Below are positions 36,107-44,778 of a DNA stretch of 64,000 nt, piece by piece. Each line of letters starts with the position of its first letter. Position 1 is the stretch's first letter. This stretch comes from Planctomyces sp. SH-PL62 (lineage in GTDB: Bacteria; Planctomycetota; Planctomycetia; Isosphaerales; Isosphaeraceae), in contig NZ_CP011273.1 of assembly GCF_001610895.1 (NCBI RefSeq), forward strand, positions 1,364,001 through 1,428,000. The letters are read 5' to 3'. The notes under the pieces are model-generated. The model had not been told where the DNA came from. It was given only the letters and a program-made list of their open reading frames with translations, and did no database searches. The position numbers and the translations under genes are program-made.

Positions 36107-37096
36107 ATGGAATACCTGATCGGCTTTTTCGTCCTCCTGTTCTTCGGGGGCGTCCTGTTCCTGATCTTCGGCCCCTTCTTCACGGTCCAGCAGCAGTCCG
36201 CGGCGATCGTGCAGCGGTTCGGGAAGTTCGCGAGGGTGGGGCATCCGGGCCTGAACTTCAAGGTCCCGATCATCGAGACGATCGCCGGCCGGATCAACCT
36301 CCGGGTGCAGCAGCTCGACGTCCGGGTGGAGACCAAGACCGAGGACAACGTATTCGTGCTGGTCGTCGTGTCGGTCCAGTACGCCGTCCTGCCGGACAAG
36401 GTGTACGACGCCTACTATCGGCTGATGGACCCGCACATGCAGATGTCGGCGTTCATCTTCGACGTCGTCCGCGCCCGGGTCCCCTTGCAGAAGCTCGACG
36501 ACGTGTTCGAGAAGAAGGACGAGATCGCCGACGCCGTGAAGAACGAGCTGGCGCACGTCATGTACGACTTCGGCTACGGCATCGTCAAGGCGCTGGTGAC
36601 CGACATCGAGCCCGACCGCAAGGTGAAGGAGGCCATGAACGAGATCAACGCCGCTCAGCGGCTGCGGATCGCGGCCACCGAGAAGGGCGAGGCCGATCGG
36701 ATCCTCAAGGTCAAGGCGGCCGAGGCCGAGGCTCAGAGCAAGGCGCTGCAGGGCAAGGGCATCGCCGACCAGCGGCGGGCGATCGTCGAGGGCCTCCGCG
36801 AGTCGGTCGACGAGTTCCAGAAGAGCGTCCCCGGCACGAGCGCCCAGGACGTCATGAACCTGGTGCTCATGACGCAGTACTTCGACACGCTCAAGGAGAT
36901 CGGGGCGACCTCGCGGAGCAACACGATCCTGATCCCGCACACCCCCGGCAACCTCAACGACCTCACGACCCAGATGCGCGACGCCATGATCAGCGCCGAC
37001 CTGGTCACTCACGAGGCCCGCGTCCGGCCTCGGCCCACGGGCGGCAACGACGTCGCCCACAAGGAATCGGCCGGCCGCGACGGTGGGAAGCACTGA
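36107..37096 (+). CDS. SPFH/stomatin-like membrane protein
   Basis: 329 residues: one N-terminal membrane helix (LIGFFVLLFFGGVLFLIFG), then an SPFH (prohibitin) domain (QQQSAAIVQRFGKFARVGHP, VETKTEDNVFVLVVVSVQY) and a long Ala/Glu-rich coiled coil (GEADRILKVKAAEAEAQSKA). Such proteins oligomerise at the membrane and organise proteases or lipid microdomains. The gene lies between fhcD and fhcC, 190 bases after fhcD and three before fhcC, so it is probably co-transcribed with the complex. The ATG at 36107 has GGAGAAAAGGGG upstream. No known function in C1 metabolism. Confidence 0.88.
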   Translation: MEYLIGFFVLLFFGGVLFLIFGPFFTVQQQSAAIVQRFGKFARVGHPGLNFKVPIIETIAGRINLRVQQLDVRVETKTEDNVFVLVVVSVQYAVLPDKVYDAYYRLMDPHMQMSAFIFDVVRARVPLQKLDDVFEKKDEIADAVKNELAHVMYDFGYGIVKALVTDIEPDRKVKEAMNEINAAQRLRIAATEKGEADRILKVKAAEAEAQSKALQGKGIADQRRAIVEGLRESVDEFQKSVPGTSAQDVMNLVLMTQYFDTLKEIGATSRSNTILIPHTPGNLNDLTTQMRDAMISADLVTHEARVRPRPTGGNDVAHKESAGRDGGKH

Positions 37097-37099
37097 CCC

Positions 37100-37954
37100 A
37101 TGGCGATGATGCTCCGATGGCGGTCGTCGACCGATCTCCCGGTCGACGGCTCGCCCCTCAAGCCGGAAACCTTCCGCGGGCTGGCGTCGGCCGACGCCGC
37201 CCGCGTCCCCCTGCGCGTCGGCACCGCGAGAGCCGAACTCGGCGAATTGTTCGACGTCGATGGAGACGCCCAAGACGAGCGTCTGGTCCTGGAAGGGGAC
37301 CTGGGCCGCGTCTCGCGGATCGGCCTGGGCATGACGCTCGGGACGCTCACGGTGCGTGGCGACGTCGGCTTCCGGTTCGCCGCCGAGATGACGGGAGGGC
37401 TGGCGGAACTCGACGGCTCTTGCCTCGACTGGGCGGGCGCCGAGATGGGCGGGGGGCTCCTCCGCATCCGTGGCGACGCCGGTGACGGCCTGGGGGCCGC
37501 CTACCCCGGAAGCCGCCGGGGGATGCGCGAGGGGGTGATCGTCGTCGGCGGCAACGCCGGGAACGACGTCGGGATGCTCCTGCGCCGGGGGCTGATCGCG
37601 GTCCGAGGCGGCGTCGGCGCGGGGCTCGGGCGCGGCCTGATCGCCGGGACCATCTTCGCCTGCGGCCCGGTCGGCGGGTCGCCGGGGGTGGGAATGAAGC
37701 GCGGGACGCTCGTCCTTTTGGGCCTGGACGATCCGTCGCCGGTCGTCCCGCCGACTTTCGCATTCGCCGGCGGGTTCGTCTTCCCCTATCTGAACCTCTA
37801 TCAATCGCACCTGGCCGGGTGCGGGATCGAACTCCCCACCGCGGTATCCTCGGCGCTTCTCGACCGCTACAATGGCGATCTGGCGAGCGGCGGCCGGGGC
37901 GAGATCCTGGTTCCGCCGCCGCGTCCGGTCCTGACAGTCGTCTCTCCCACCTGA
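37100..37954 (+). CDS. fhcC: formyltransferase/hydrolase complex subunit C
   Basis: 284 residues homologous to FwdC/FhcC, with the characteristic beta-helix of Gly-rich repeats (GGLLRIRGDAGDGLG, GVIVVGGNAGNDVGMLLRRG, LIAVRGGVGAGLG). It is a structural subunit that bridges the others. Its start lies three bases after the SPFH stop. Length and position fit. Confidence 0.92.
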   Translation: MAMMLRWRSSTDLPVDGSPLKPETFRGLASADAARVPLRVGTARAELGELFDVDGDAQDERLVLEGDLGRVSRIGLGMTLGTLTVRGDVGFRFAAEMTGGLAELDGSCLDWAGAEMGGGLLRIRGDAGDGLGAAYPGSRRGMREGVIVVGGNAGNDVGMLLRRGLIAVRGGVGAGLGRGLIAGTIFACGPVGGSPGVGMKRGTLVLLGLDDPSPVVPPTFAFAGGFVFPYLNLYQSHLAGCGIELPTAVSSALLDRYNGDLASGGRGEILVPPPRPVLTVVSPT

Positions 37955-37967
37955 GGCCCGACCCGCC

Positions 37968-38918
37968 ATGACGTCGACCCTCAACGCCCGCGCCGCGCAG
38001 ATCGTCGAGACGATGATCGCCGGGGCGGAAGATCGCCGGATCGCCTCTCACGAGGTCGACGGCGGCGGCCTGTTCCTCGATTGCGGGATCAAGGCTCGCG
38101 GCGGCCTCCGCGCGGGGCTCGACCTGGCGCGGGTCTGCCTGGGAGGGCTGGCGGAGGTGACGATCCCGATGGGCGAGATCGACGGCCGCGCCGTCCCTCT
38201 CGTCCAGGTCTGGACGGACCACCCGGTCCGGGCCTGCCTGGCCAGCCAGTACGCCGGGTGGGCGATCTCCGAGGGTAAGTACTTCGCGATGGGCTCCGGG
38301 CCGATGCGTGCCGTGCGCGGCAAGGAGCCCGTTTTCGACGCGATCGGCTTCCGCGAGGAGTCTGAGACCGTCGTCGGCGTGCTGGAAACCCGCAAGGCCC
38401 CCCCGCCCGAGGTCGTCGCGAAGATCGCCCACGAGTGCGGCGTCGAGCCCTGGAACGTCACGCTGGTCGCCGCCCCCACCGCGAGCCTGGCCGGCGGGTT
38501 CCAGATCACGGCCCGATCGGTCGAGACCGCGCTGCACAAGCTGGCGGAGTTGAAGTTCGACCTCGGTCGGATCGTGTCCGCCCACGGGACGGCCCCGCTC
38601 CCTCCCATCGCCCGCGACGACCTCGCCGCCATCGGCCGCACGAACGACGCCATCCTTTACGGCGCCCGCGTGGTCCTCCACGTCACCGGCGACGACGAAT
38701 CCCTCCAGGAGATCGGCCCGCGCGTCCCGTCGTCGGCCTCGCGCGACTTCGGCGAGCCCTTCGCCGCCATCTTCGCCCGCTACAATAACGACTTCTACGC
38801 CGTCGACCCCCACCTGTTCAGCCCGGCCGAGGTCGCCTTCCAGAACCTCGACACCGGCCGAACCCACGTCTTCGGCGCACCCCGCCCCGAGATCGTCGCG
38901 CGGTCGTTCTGGGGATGA
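37968..38918 (+). CDS. mch: methenyltetrahydromethanopterin cyclohydrolase
   Basis: 316 residues, the family's normal length. Mch interconverts 5,10-methenyl-H4MPT and 5-formyl-H4MPT. Recognisable: LNARAAQIVETM at the start, DCGIKARGGLRAGLDLARVC, SGPMRAVRGKEPVF, GVEPWNVTLVAAPTASLAGG, and NDAILYGARVVL. It follows fhcC after 13 bases and feeds the Fhc complex. Confidence 0.95.
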   Translation: MTSTLNARAAQIVETMIAGAEDRRIASHEVDGGGLFLDCGIKARGGLRAGLDLARVCLGGLAEVTIPMGEIDGRAVPLVQVWTDHPVRACLASQYAGWAISEGKYFAMGSGPMRAVRGKEPVFDAIGFREESETVVGVLETRKAPPPEVVAKIAHECGVEPWNVTLVAAPTASLAGGFQITARSVETALHKLAELKFDLGRIVSAHGTAPLPPIARDDLAAIGRTNDAILYGARVVLHVTGDDESLQEIGPRVPSSASRDFGEPFAAIFARYNNDFYAVDPHLFSPAEVAFQNLDTGRTHVFGAPRPEIVARSFWG

Positions 38919-38928
38919 TCGACGCGCC

Positions 38929-39816
38929 ATGCCGACTTTCGCCGCCTTGGTATCGGGAACGGGATGGCACGTCGAGGACCTGCTGCGCGCGGCCTCGGCG
39001 CTGGACGTCTCGCTGCACGTCCTGCCGTTCGACGAGGTCGAGGCCGCCGTCGGAAGCGGGGCGGGGCGGGTCTCGGCGGGAGGCGTCGCGCTGGAGGCGG
39101 TCGACGGCGTGCTGGTGCGGATGATGCCGCCCGGGGGGCTGGAGCAGGTCGTCTTCCGCATGGACGCGCTGCACCGACTTGAAGTGGTCGGCGTGCCGGT
39201 CTGGAACCCTCCTCGAGCCGTGGAAGCGGCCGTGGACAAGTACCTGACGCTGAGCCTGCTCGAACGTCGCGGCCTCCCCGTTCCGGCGACGTGGGCCGGT
39301 CAGACGGCGGCTGCGGCGCTGGTGGCCTTTGACGAATTTGGGGGGGACGTCGTGGTCAAGCCCCTGTTCGGCTCGGAGGGGCGGGGGCTGATGCGCGTGA
39401 GCCACCGCGAACTGGCCTGGCGCAGCTTCCACGCGCTCGAACGCCTGGGCTCGGTGATCTATCTCCAGAAGTGGATCCGGCATCCCGGCCACGACCTGCG
39501 GCTGTTCGTGCTCGGCGGCCAAGTCCTCGGGGCGATGCGTCGCACGGCCCAGGGGGACGAGTGGCGGACCAACGTCGCGATCGGCGGCAAGGCCGAAGCG
39601 TGGACGCCCGACGCCGAGGCCGAACGGCTGGCCGTCGCCGCGACCGAGGCCGTCGGCGCCGTGTTCGCCGGGGTGGATCTGATCGAGGACCTGGACGACG
39701 GCCGTCGCGTGCTGATCGAGGTCAACGCCGTGCCGGGCTGGCGGGCGCTGTCGCATGCGACGGGCCTCGACGTGGCCGCCGCCCTCCTCGGATCCTTGCG
39801 CGAGGCCGTGCGGTGA
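38929..39816 (+). CDS. RimK-like ATP-grasp ligase
   Basis: 295 residues with an ATP-grasp fold: VDKYLTLSLLERRGLPVPAT (start of the ATP-binding domain), VVKPLFGSEGRGLM (P-loop-like), IYLQKWIRHPGHDLRLFVLG and VLIEVNAVPGW (metal-binding Glu and Asn). It resembles MptN-type enzymes that add glutamate to H4MPT and the ATP-grasp gene found in bacterial methylotroph H4MPT clusters. A role in pterin side-chain modification is inferred from position. It starts 10 bases after mch and overlaps the next gene by GTGA. Confidence 0.8.
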   Translation: MPTFAALVSGTGWHVEDLLRAASALDVSLHVLPFDEVEAAVGSGAGRVSAGGVALEAVDGVLVRMMPPGGLEQVVFRMDALHRLEVVGVPVWNPPRAVEAAVDKYLTLSLLERRGLPVPATWAGQTAAAALVAFDEFGGDVVVKPLFGSEGRGLMRVSHRELAWRSFHALERLGSVIYLQKWIRHPGHDLRLFVLGGQVLGAMRRTAQGDEWRTNVAIGGKAEAWTPDAEAERLAVAATEAVGAVFAGVDLIEDLDDGRRVLIEVNAVPGWRALSHATGLDVAAALLGSLREAVR

Positions 39817-40697
39817 ACGAACTCTCGACCGGCATGCTGGCGCAGGTCGCCTGCCTCCTGGAAGCCACCGCGCGGAAGCCCGGAAACGTGCATCGGTTCG
39901 CCGACTTCCGCGACCTGGACTATCTGGACTTCCTGCTCGCCGCGGCGGCCGTGGCGGGCCCGCTCGACCGTGCGCTCGAAGAGGGGGTGGGAGTCGCCGT
40001 ACTCGCCGCCGTCGAGGCGACGCGAAAGGTCGTCGCCACGAACGCGAACCTGGGGATCATCCTCCTCCTCGCGCCCCTGGCCGCCGTTCCCAGATCGGAA
40101 CCCCTCGCCGAGGGCCTTCCTCGCGTGCTCGCGGCGACGACGGTCGACGACGCCCGACTCGTCTACCAGGCGATCCGCCTGGCGAACCCCGGGGGCCTGG
40201 GACGCGCCGAGGAGCAGGACGTGGCCGACGAGCCGACCATCACGCTCCGCGACGCCATGATCCTGGCCGCCGACCGCGACCTCATCGCCCGCCAGTATGC
40301 GAACGGCTTCCAGCAGGTCCTTGACGAAGGCCTCCCCGCGCTTAAGCGTCGCCAGGCCCCTGGTCGACCGCTCGAAGCGGCGATCCTCGGCGCGTTCCTG
40401 GAACTGCTCGCCGACCATCCCGATTCCCTGATCGCGCGGAAGACGGACGAGGCGACCGCCCGCGAGGCGTCGCGCCGCGCCCGGCTGGTGCTCGACGCCG
40501 GCTGGCCCGAGAGCGGCGACGGCCTCGCGCACGCTCGCGACCTGGACCGCTGGATGCGCGAGGATCAGAACCTCCGCAACCCGGGCGCGACGGCCGACCT
40601 CGTCGCGGCGGTCTTGTTCGCCGCACTCCGCGATGGGACAATCAGCCTGCCTCGACCGCCCGGCCCGGCCTCCTGGTCCGGCGGACCGGCCTACTGA
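39813..40697 (+). CDS. CitG-like (triphosphoribosyl-dephospho-CoA synthase-like) protein of H4MPT clusters
   Basis: 294 residues resembling CitG: LLEATARKPGNVHRFADF near the N-terminus, ATNANLGIILLLAPLA, DARLVYQAIRLANPGGLG, DSLIARKTDEATA. In bacteria with the H4MPT pathway a CitG homologue is one of several accessory genes needed for cofactor synthesis; the exact reaction was not settled to my knowledge. The GTG start overlaps the ATP-grasp stop (GTGA). Confidence 0.8.
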   Translation: MNELSTGMLAQVACLLEATARKPGNVHRFADFRDLDYLDFLLAAAAVAGPLDRALEEGVGVAVLAAVEATRKVVATNANLGIILLLAPLAAVPRSEPLAEGLPRVLAATTVDDARLVYQAIRLANPGGLGRAEEQDVADEPTITLRDAMILAADRDLIARQYANGFQQVLDEGLPALKRRQAPGRPLEAAILGAFLELLADHPDSLIARKTDEATAREASRRARLVLDAGWPESGDGLAHARDLDRWMREDQNLRNPGATADLVAAVLFAALRDGTISLPRPPGPASWSGGPAY

Positions 40698-40704
40698 TCG
40701 TCGC

Positions 40705-41217
40705 ATGTTTTCAAGGATGCCAGCCGTGCCCGTCTCGCGCTTCAAGGTCCGCGTCACGAAGGATTACCTGGTCTTTTCGTCGGGGCATTTCATCACCTTC
40801 GACGGCGACCACTGCGAGCGCATCCACGGCCACAACTACCGGGCGGCCGTGGAAGTGGACGGCGACCTCGACGCCAACGCGTACGTCGTCGACTTCATCG
40901 CCCTCCGCGACATGACGCGGGTGATCACCGACGAACTCGACCACAGGATGCTCCTCCCCGCCAAGAGCCCGCTCATCGCCCTGGAAGTCGTCGGCCCGAA
41001 CACCGTCGCCCGCTACCGCGACCGATACTGGAGCTTCCCCAGCGACGAGTGCGTCGTCCTGCCGATCGCGAACACGACGGCCGAATTGATCGCCGAGTAC
41101 ATCGCGGGTCGGCTCCTCGAAGCCATGAAAGCCCGAGGTTGGCCCTCCCCGCGCACCCTCCGCGTCGAGGTCGAGGAGTGCTTCGGTCAGTCGGCCGAGA
41201 TCGAGCTAACCCCCTGA
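40705..41217 (+). CDS. 6-pyruvoyltetrahydropterin synthase-like protein
   Basis: 170 residues of the PTPS/QueD family. Zinc ligands are visible as His28 (SSGHFITF) and His41, His43 (ERIHGHNY), with Cys37 in the catalytic position. LDHRMLLP and EECFGQSAEI complete the pattern. A role in pterin-ring synthesis for H4MPT is inferred from its place in the operon; queuosine synthesis is an alternative. An ATG at 40717 is another possible start. Its 3' end overlaps the antisense HisA-like gene by 12 bases. Confidence 0.82.
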   Translation: MFSRMPAVPVSRFKVRVTKDYLVFSSGHFITFDGDHCERIHGHNYRAAVEVDGDLDANAYVVDFIALRDMTRVITDELDHRMLLPAKSPLIALEVVGPNTVARYRDRYWSFPSDECVVLPIANTTAELIAEYIAGRLLEAMKARGWPSPRTLRVEVEECFGQSAEIELTP

Positions 41218-41967
41218 GCTTTCGAGAAAACGCTCCAGAGCCCGGCGATCGATCCGGCCGTCATGCAAGGCCGAGCCGACCAGCACGGCCGACGCACCTC
41301 GATCTCGGCATTCGTCCAGGTCCTCGATCCGAGAGACGCCCCCGCCGACCGTGATCTCGGCGTGGGGATGGGAGCGGAGCAAGGAATCCAGGAGCCGTTC
41401 CGTGCCCATTCCCGAGCCCCTTCCCACCCGGCTCAGGTCGAGCAGGATGAGCCGGCCGACGCCCATGTCGAGGATCCGAAGCCCCAGGGCCGTGGCGTCG
41501 TCTTCAGGCCAGGCCTCGCGCCTCGGCGTGATCGGTCGGCCGTCCCGGAGGTCCAGGCTGACGATCAGGCGGTCGGGGCCGCACGCGTCGAGGAGATTTG
41601 CGAGGGCGTCCGGCCCTCGCAGGGTTTCCAGGCCGGCGACGACGCGAACCCGGTCGAGGGCGAGGAGGGGGGCGACGTCGCGCTCATCGCGGACTCCCGC
41701 GTCGAGCCAGAGGCCCAGGCCGAGATCGACGATTTCCGCATTGCGTGTCGGATCCCCCTCGCCGCTCGTGATCGCGTCGAGGTCGGCCAAGTAGACCGTC
41801 GCCAGGCCGAGTGAATCGCGGAAGGCCCTCGCAAGTTCCCGAAGGCCGGGCGAGGGGTGTAGGATGCTTCGCAACGGCCGATACCGCGCCCGATCGCCGC
41901 CGACCGCGTGGACGGCCTGCCCGCCCAGAACGTCGAGCACCGGAATAACCTGGAACTTCGATTTCAC
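41206..41967 (-). CDS. HisA-like TIM-barrel protein of H4MPT clusters
   Basis: 253 residues of the HisA/HisF-related family: VIPVLDVLGGQAVHAVGG at the N-terminus, TVYLADLDAITSGEGD, LWLDAGVRDERD, RLIVSLDLRDGRPI, LILLDLSRVGRGSG and ITVGGGVSRIEDL (phosphate-binding loop). A HisA homologue occurs in bacterial H4MPT clusters with uncertain role. The start is taken as the GTG at 41967, which matches the family N-terminus; the upstream frame is the shadow of the next gene. It is on the opposite strand, overlapping the PTPS-like gene at its 3' end and with one base between its start and that of the mfnD-like gene. Confidence 0.82.
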   Translation of the reverse strand: MKSKFQVIPVLDVLGGQAVHAVGGDRARYRPLRSILHPSPGLRELARAFRDSLGLATVYLADLDAITSGEGDPTRNAEIVDLGLGLWLDAGVRDERDVAPLLALDRVRVVAGLETLRGPDALANLLDACGPDRLIVSLDLRDGRPITPRREAWPEDDATALGLRILDMGVGRLILLDLSRVGRGSGMGTERLLDSLLRSHPHAEITVGGGVSRIEDLDECRDRGASAVLVGSALHDGRIDRRALERFLESSGG

Positions 41968-41968
41968 G

Positions 41969-43036
41969 ATGAACTCGCCCGAATCCGCGACGATCCTGCT
42001 CCACGAGTACGTGACCGGCGGCGGCCTGGCCGGCGAGCCCTTGCCCGAGTCCTGGGCGCTCGAAGGCGCCGCCATGCGAAGGGCCCTCGCGGCCGAGTTC
42101 GCCGCCGCCACGCGCGGTTCGATCCGCGTGCTCGTCACGCTCGACCCCCGCACCCCGCCCGACGTCGGTCCCTGGGAAACGGCCGTGGTCGACTCGCTCG
42201 ACCGGTTGGAATCGCTGGCCCGGCGGGACGATTATACGCTCCTGATCGCGCCGGAAACGAGCGGCGTCCTGGAGGACATGACCCGTCGCCTGATCTCGGC
42301 GGGCTGCCGGTTGCTGGGCTCCGAGCCGGATGCGGTCGCGCTCACGGCGGACAAGCCGGCGCTCGGCGAATGGCTCGATCGTCACGGCGTGCAGACGCCC
42401 CGTTCCCGCGTGCTCGAACCTGGAGAGACGCCGCCGCCGAGCTGGGCCTATCCCGCCGTCGTCAAGCCCGTCGACGGGGCCGGCTCGATGGACACGTTCC
42501 GGATCGATGGGCCGGACTCGTTCGAGAGGCTGGCCAGATCGACGACGCCCCGGCTGTTGCAGGAGTTCGTCGCCGGCGTCGTGATGAGCGCCACGTTCCT
42601 GGTGTTCGCGGGGCGGGCCCGACTGATCGCGATCGGAGAGCAGAAGATCGAGCGATGCGGCGGGCGATTCGGCTATCGCGGCGGGAGGCTTCCGATCGAG
42701 CTTCCCGGGGCCGTCCAGATCCTCACGCGCGCCGTCGAGTCGGTCTCGGGGCTTCGCGGGCTCATCGGCGTCGATTTCATCCATGATGAGGAACGGGACG
42801 GAGTCGTCGTTCTGGAGATCAACCCGAGGCCGACGACTTCCTGCGTGGGTCTCTGTCGGCTGCTGCCGCCGGGGCTGCTCGCCGACGCCTGGCTGACCGG
42901 GATCGAGAATCCGGCGGCCTGGGACGAAGTGATGGATCGGATCGACGGGGCCGTCGCGGGATCGAGACCCGTCGAGTTCGAGGCGTCGGGCCGGGTCTGG
43001 GCGCTCGACCACAAGCTGAGAGGATCGCGATCGTGA
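41969..43036 (+). CDS. mfnD: MfnD-like ATP-grasp ligase (tyramine-glutamate ligase type)
   Basis: 355 residues. N-terminal motif LLHEYVTGGGLAGEPLP is characteristic of the MfnD family. The ATP-grasp core follows: ADKPALGEWLDRHGVQTP, AVVKPVDGAGSMDT, LLQEFVAGVVMSATFLVF, VVLEINPRPTTS. In methanogens MfnD joins glutamate to tyramine in methanofuran synthesis; bacterial homologues occur in methylotrophs. The ATG at 41969 is two bases beyond the first base of the divergent HisA-like start codon. It overlaps the next gene by GTGA. Confidence 0.78.
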   Translation: MNSPESATILLHEYVTGGGLAGEPLPESWALEGAAMRRALAAEFAAATRGSIRVLVTLDPRTPPDVGPWETAVVDSLDRLESLARRDDYTLLIAPETSGVLEDMTRRLISAGCRLLGSEPDAVALTADKPALGEWLDRHGVQTPRSRVLEPGETPPPSWAYPAVVKPVDGAGSMDTFRIDGPDSFERLARSTTPRLLQEFVAGVVMSATFLVFAGRARLIAIGEQKIERCGGRFGYRGGRLPIELPGAVQILTRAVESVSGLRGLIGVDFIHDEERDGVVVLEINPRPTTSCVGLCRLLPPGLLADAWLTGIENPAAWDEVMDRIDGAVAGSRPVEFEASGRVWALDHKLRGSRS

Positions 43037-44073
43037 TCGACGTGAACTGGCTCGCCCTCGACGTGGGGGGCGCGAACCTCAAGGCGGCCCATTCGGGCGG
43101 CGCGACCCGTTCCTCGCCGTTCCCGGTCTGGAAGGAGCCCGATCGCCTGGCCTCGGCGATCGCCGAACTGGCCGCGACGTTCCCCCCGTTCGACCGGGTC
43201 GCGACGACGATGACCGCCGAGCTTTGCGACTGCTTCGAAACCAAACGAGAGGGAGTCTTGCGGATCGTCGACGCGCTTCGCGAGGCGTTGCCGGGCCGAC
43301 CGCTCGCCTTCTGGGGGATCGACGGGCGATTCCGTGACGAGGCCTCGATTCGAAATCTGCCCCTCGTCGCCGCGGCGTCGAACTGGCTGGCCCTTGCGAC
43401 CGTCGCGGCGAGGACGGTGGGAGATAAGCGGGCGATCCTCATCGACGTCGGAACCACCACGACCGACCTGATCCCGCTCGACGCCGGGCGGGTGGCGGCT
43501 CGGGGCCGGACGGACCTCGAGCGGCTCAGGAACGCCGAGTTGGTCTACGCCGGCGTGGCGCGTACTCCCGTTTGCGCCCTGGCCGTCGAACTGCCGTTCC
43601 AGGGGGCGTCGACGGGACTGGCGGCGGAGTTCTTCGCGACCACGCGCGACGTGTACCTGACCCTCGGCGACCTGTCCCCCGTCCCCGACGATCAAGGGAC
43701 CGCCGACGGCCGCCCCGCGACCCGCGAGCGAGCCGGAGAACGCCTGGCGCGGATGGTCTGTGCCGATCGCGAGTCGTGTTCCGCGCGGGACGTCGAAGAG
43801 CTGGCGAGGGCCGCGGACGCGGTCTTGCTGGATCGGCTGGTCCGGGCGGCGAGGCAGGCTTGCGCGGCGACGATCGGGACGCCCGAGGTCGCCGTCGTGT
43901 CGGGCTCGGGAGAGTTCCTCGCGCGTCGCGTCGCCGAGGCGGTCGTCGGACCGTCGGGCGTCATTCGACCGCTCGGCTCGCTCTGGGGATCGGGCGCCTC
44001 GGGAGCCGCATGCGCGCACGCCCTGATCGAACTGGCGAGAGAGGGGGGGGCGATCCATGCCGCCGAAGCCTGA
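43033..44073 (+). CDS. mfnF: hydantoinase/oxoprolinase-like H4MPT-linked C1 protein (MfnF-like)
   Basis: 346 residues with an ASKHA-type fold: ALDVGGANLKAAHS near the N-terminus, ILIDVGTTTTDLIPLDAGRV (phosphate loop), TRTDLERLRNAELVYAG-like segment, and a C-terminal VVSGSGEFLARRVAE. This matches the family annotated as H4MPT-linked C1 transfer pathway protein; the archaeal member MfnF joins the furan and tyramine parts of methanofuran. It begins with GTG overlapping the mfnD-like stop and overlaps the mfnE-like start by 17 bases. Confidence 0.8.
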   Translation: MIDVNWLALDVGGANLKAAHSGGATRSSPFPVWKEPDRLASAIAELAATFPPFDRVATTMTAELCDCFETKREGVLRIVDALREALPGRPLAFWGIDGRFRDEASIRNLPLVAAASNWLALATVAARTVGDKRAILIDVGTTTTDLIPLDAGRVAARGRTDLERLRNAELVYAGVARTPVCALAVELPFQGASTGLAAEFFATTRDVYLTLGDLSPVPDDQGTADGRPATRERAGERLARMVCADRESCSARDVEELARAADAVLLDRLVRAARQACAATIGTPEVAVVSGSGEFLARRVAEAVVGPSGVIRPLGSLWGSGASGAACAHALIELAREGGAIHAAEA

Positions 44074-44676
44074 CGACCGTCCGATCGTCGTCGTGAAGGT
44101 CGGGGGGAGTCTGCTGGACTGGACCCCGTTGATCGCGCGGTTGGAGAAGTACCTGACGCAAAGCGTACGGGACGCTCGCGTCGTCCTGATCGTGGGGGGG
44201 GGCCGATCGCCGACGCCGTGCGGAAGCTGGACGAGGCGCGGGGACTCGGCGCCGTTCCGGCCCATCGCCTGGCGCTGGGAGCGATGGATCTGACGGCCGA
44301 GATGCTCGCGGGGGAGTTGGCCGGATGCCGCCTGGTCCGCGAGCTTTCCGAGCTTCCCGCCGCCTGGCGCGCCGGACTCCGACCGATCCTCGCCACCCGC
44401 CGCTATCTGGAGGAGGTCGACGAGACCGCCCCCGATGCCTTGCCGCGTAGCTGGGGGACCACCTCCGATTCGATCGCGGCCCGGATCGCCGAGAGGCTGG
44501 GGGCGGCTCGGCTGATCCTGCTCAAGAGCCGCGCCGCCGCTGTCTCATCGCGACATGAGGCGGCGGAGGCCGGATTGGTCGACCCCGTGTTCCCGATAGC
44601 CTCGGCGGCGCTGGAGTGCGTGGAGATCGTTGCATTCCGCCAACCCGAGTGGGACGTCCGCCGACTCGGCGCGTGA
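44057..44676 (+). pseudogene. mfnE: MfnE-like amino-acid-kinase-family protein with one-base frameshift
   Basis: The first frame (from ATG 44057) reads VVVKVGGSLLDWTPLIARLE and VVLIVGGG, the start of an amino acid kinase fold. At a run of nine G (44194-44202) the family sequence moves to frame 1: GPIADAVRKLDEARGLGA, ALGAMDLTAEMLA, SDSIAARIAERLGAARLI, ending at 44676. One extra G in the run would join both parts into a 206-residue protein close to MfnE, the furan-phosphate kinase of methanofuran synthesis. An assembly error, true mutation or phase variation would all give this picture. Confidence 0.75.
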
Positions 44677-44778
44677 ACGCTTGACCCTGCGAGCGGCCTG
44701 GCGGACAATCGCGAAGCCGCCGGGACGACGCCCGGCGAGGCCGCTTCGCGCCCCGGATCGGCGCGATCGAACATCCCC

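Noticed and set aside
35756-37984. 742-codon minus-strand open frame opposite the SPFH and fhcC genes
   Set aside because: No recognisable domain; fully opposite conserved genes.
41968-42153. N-terminal extension of the HisA-like protein to 315 residues
   Set aside because: The extra residues are antisense to the conserved EYVTGGG start of the mfnD-like gene and are Ser/Ala/Arg-rich.
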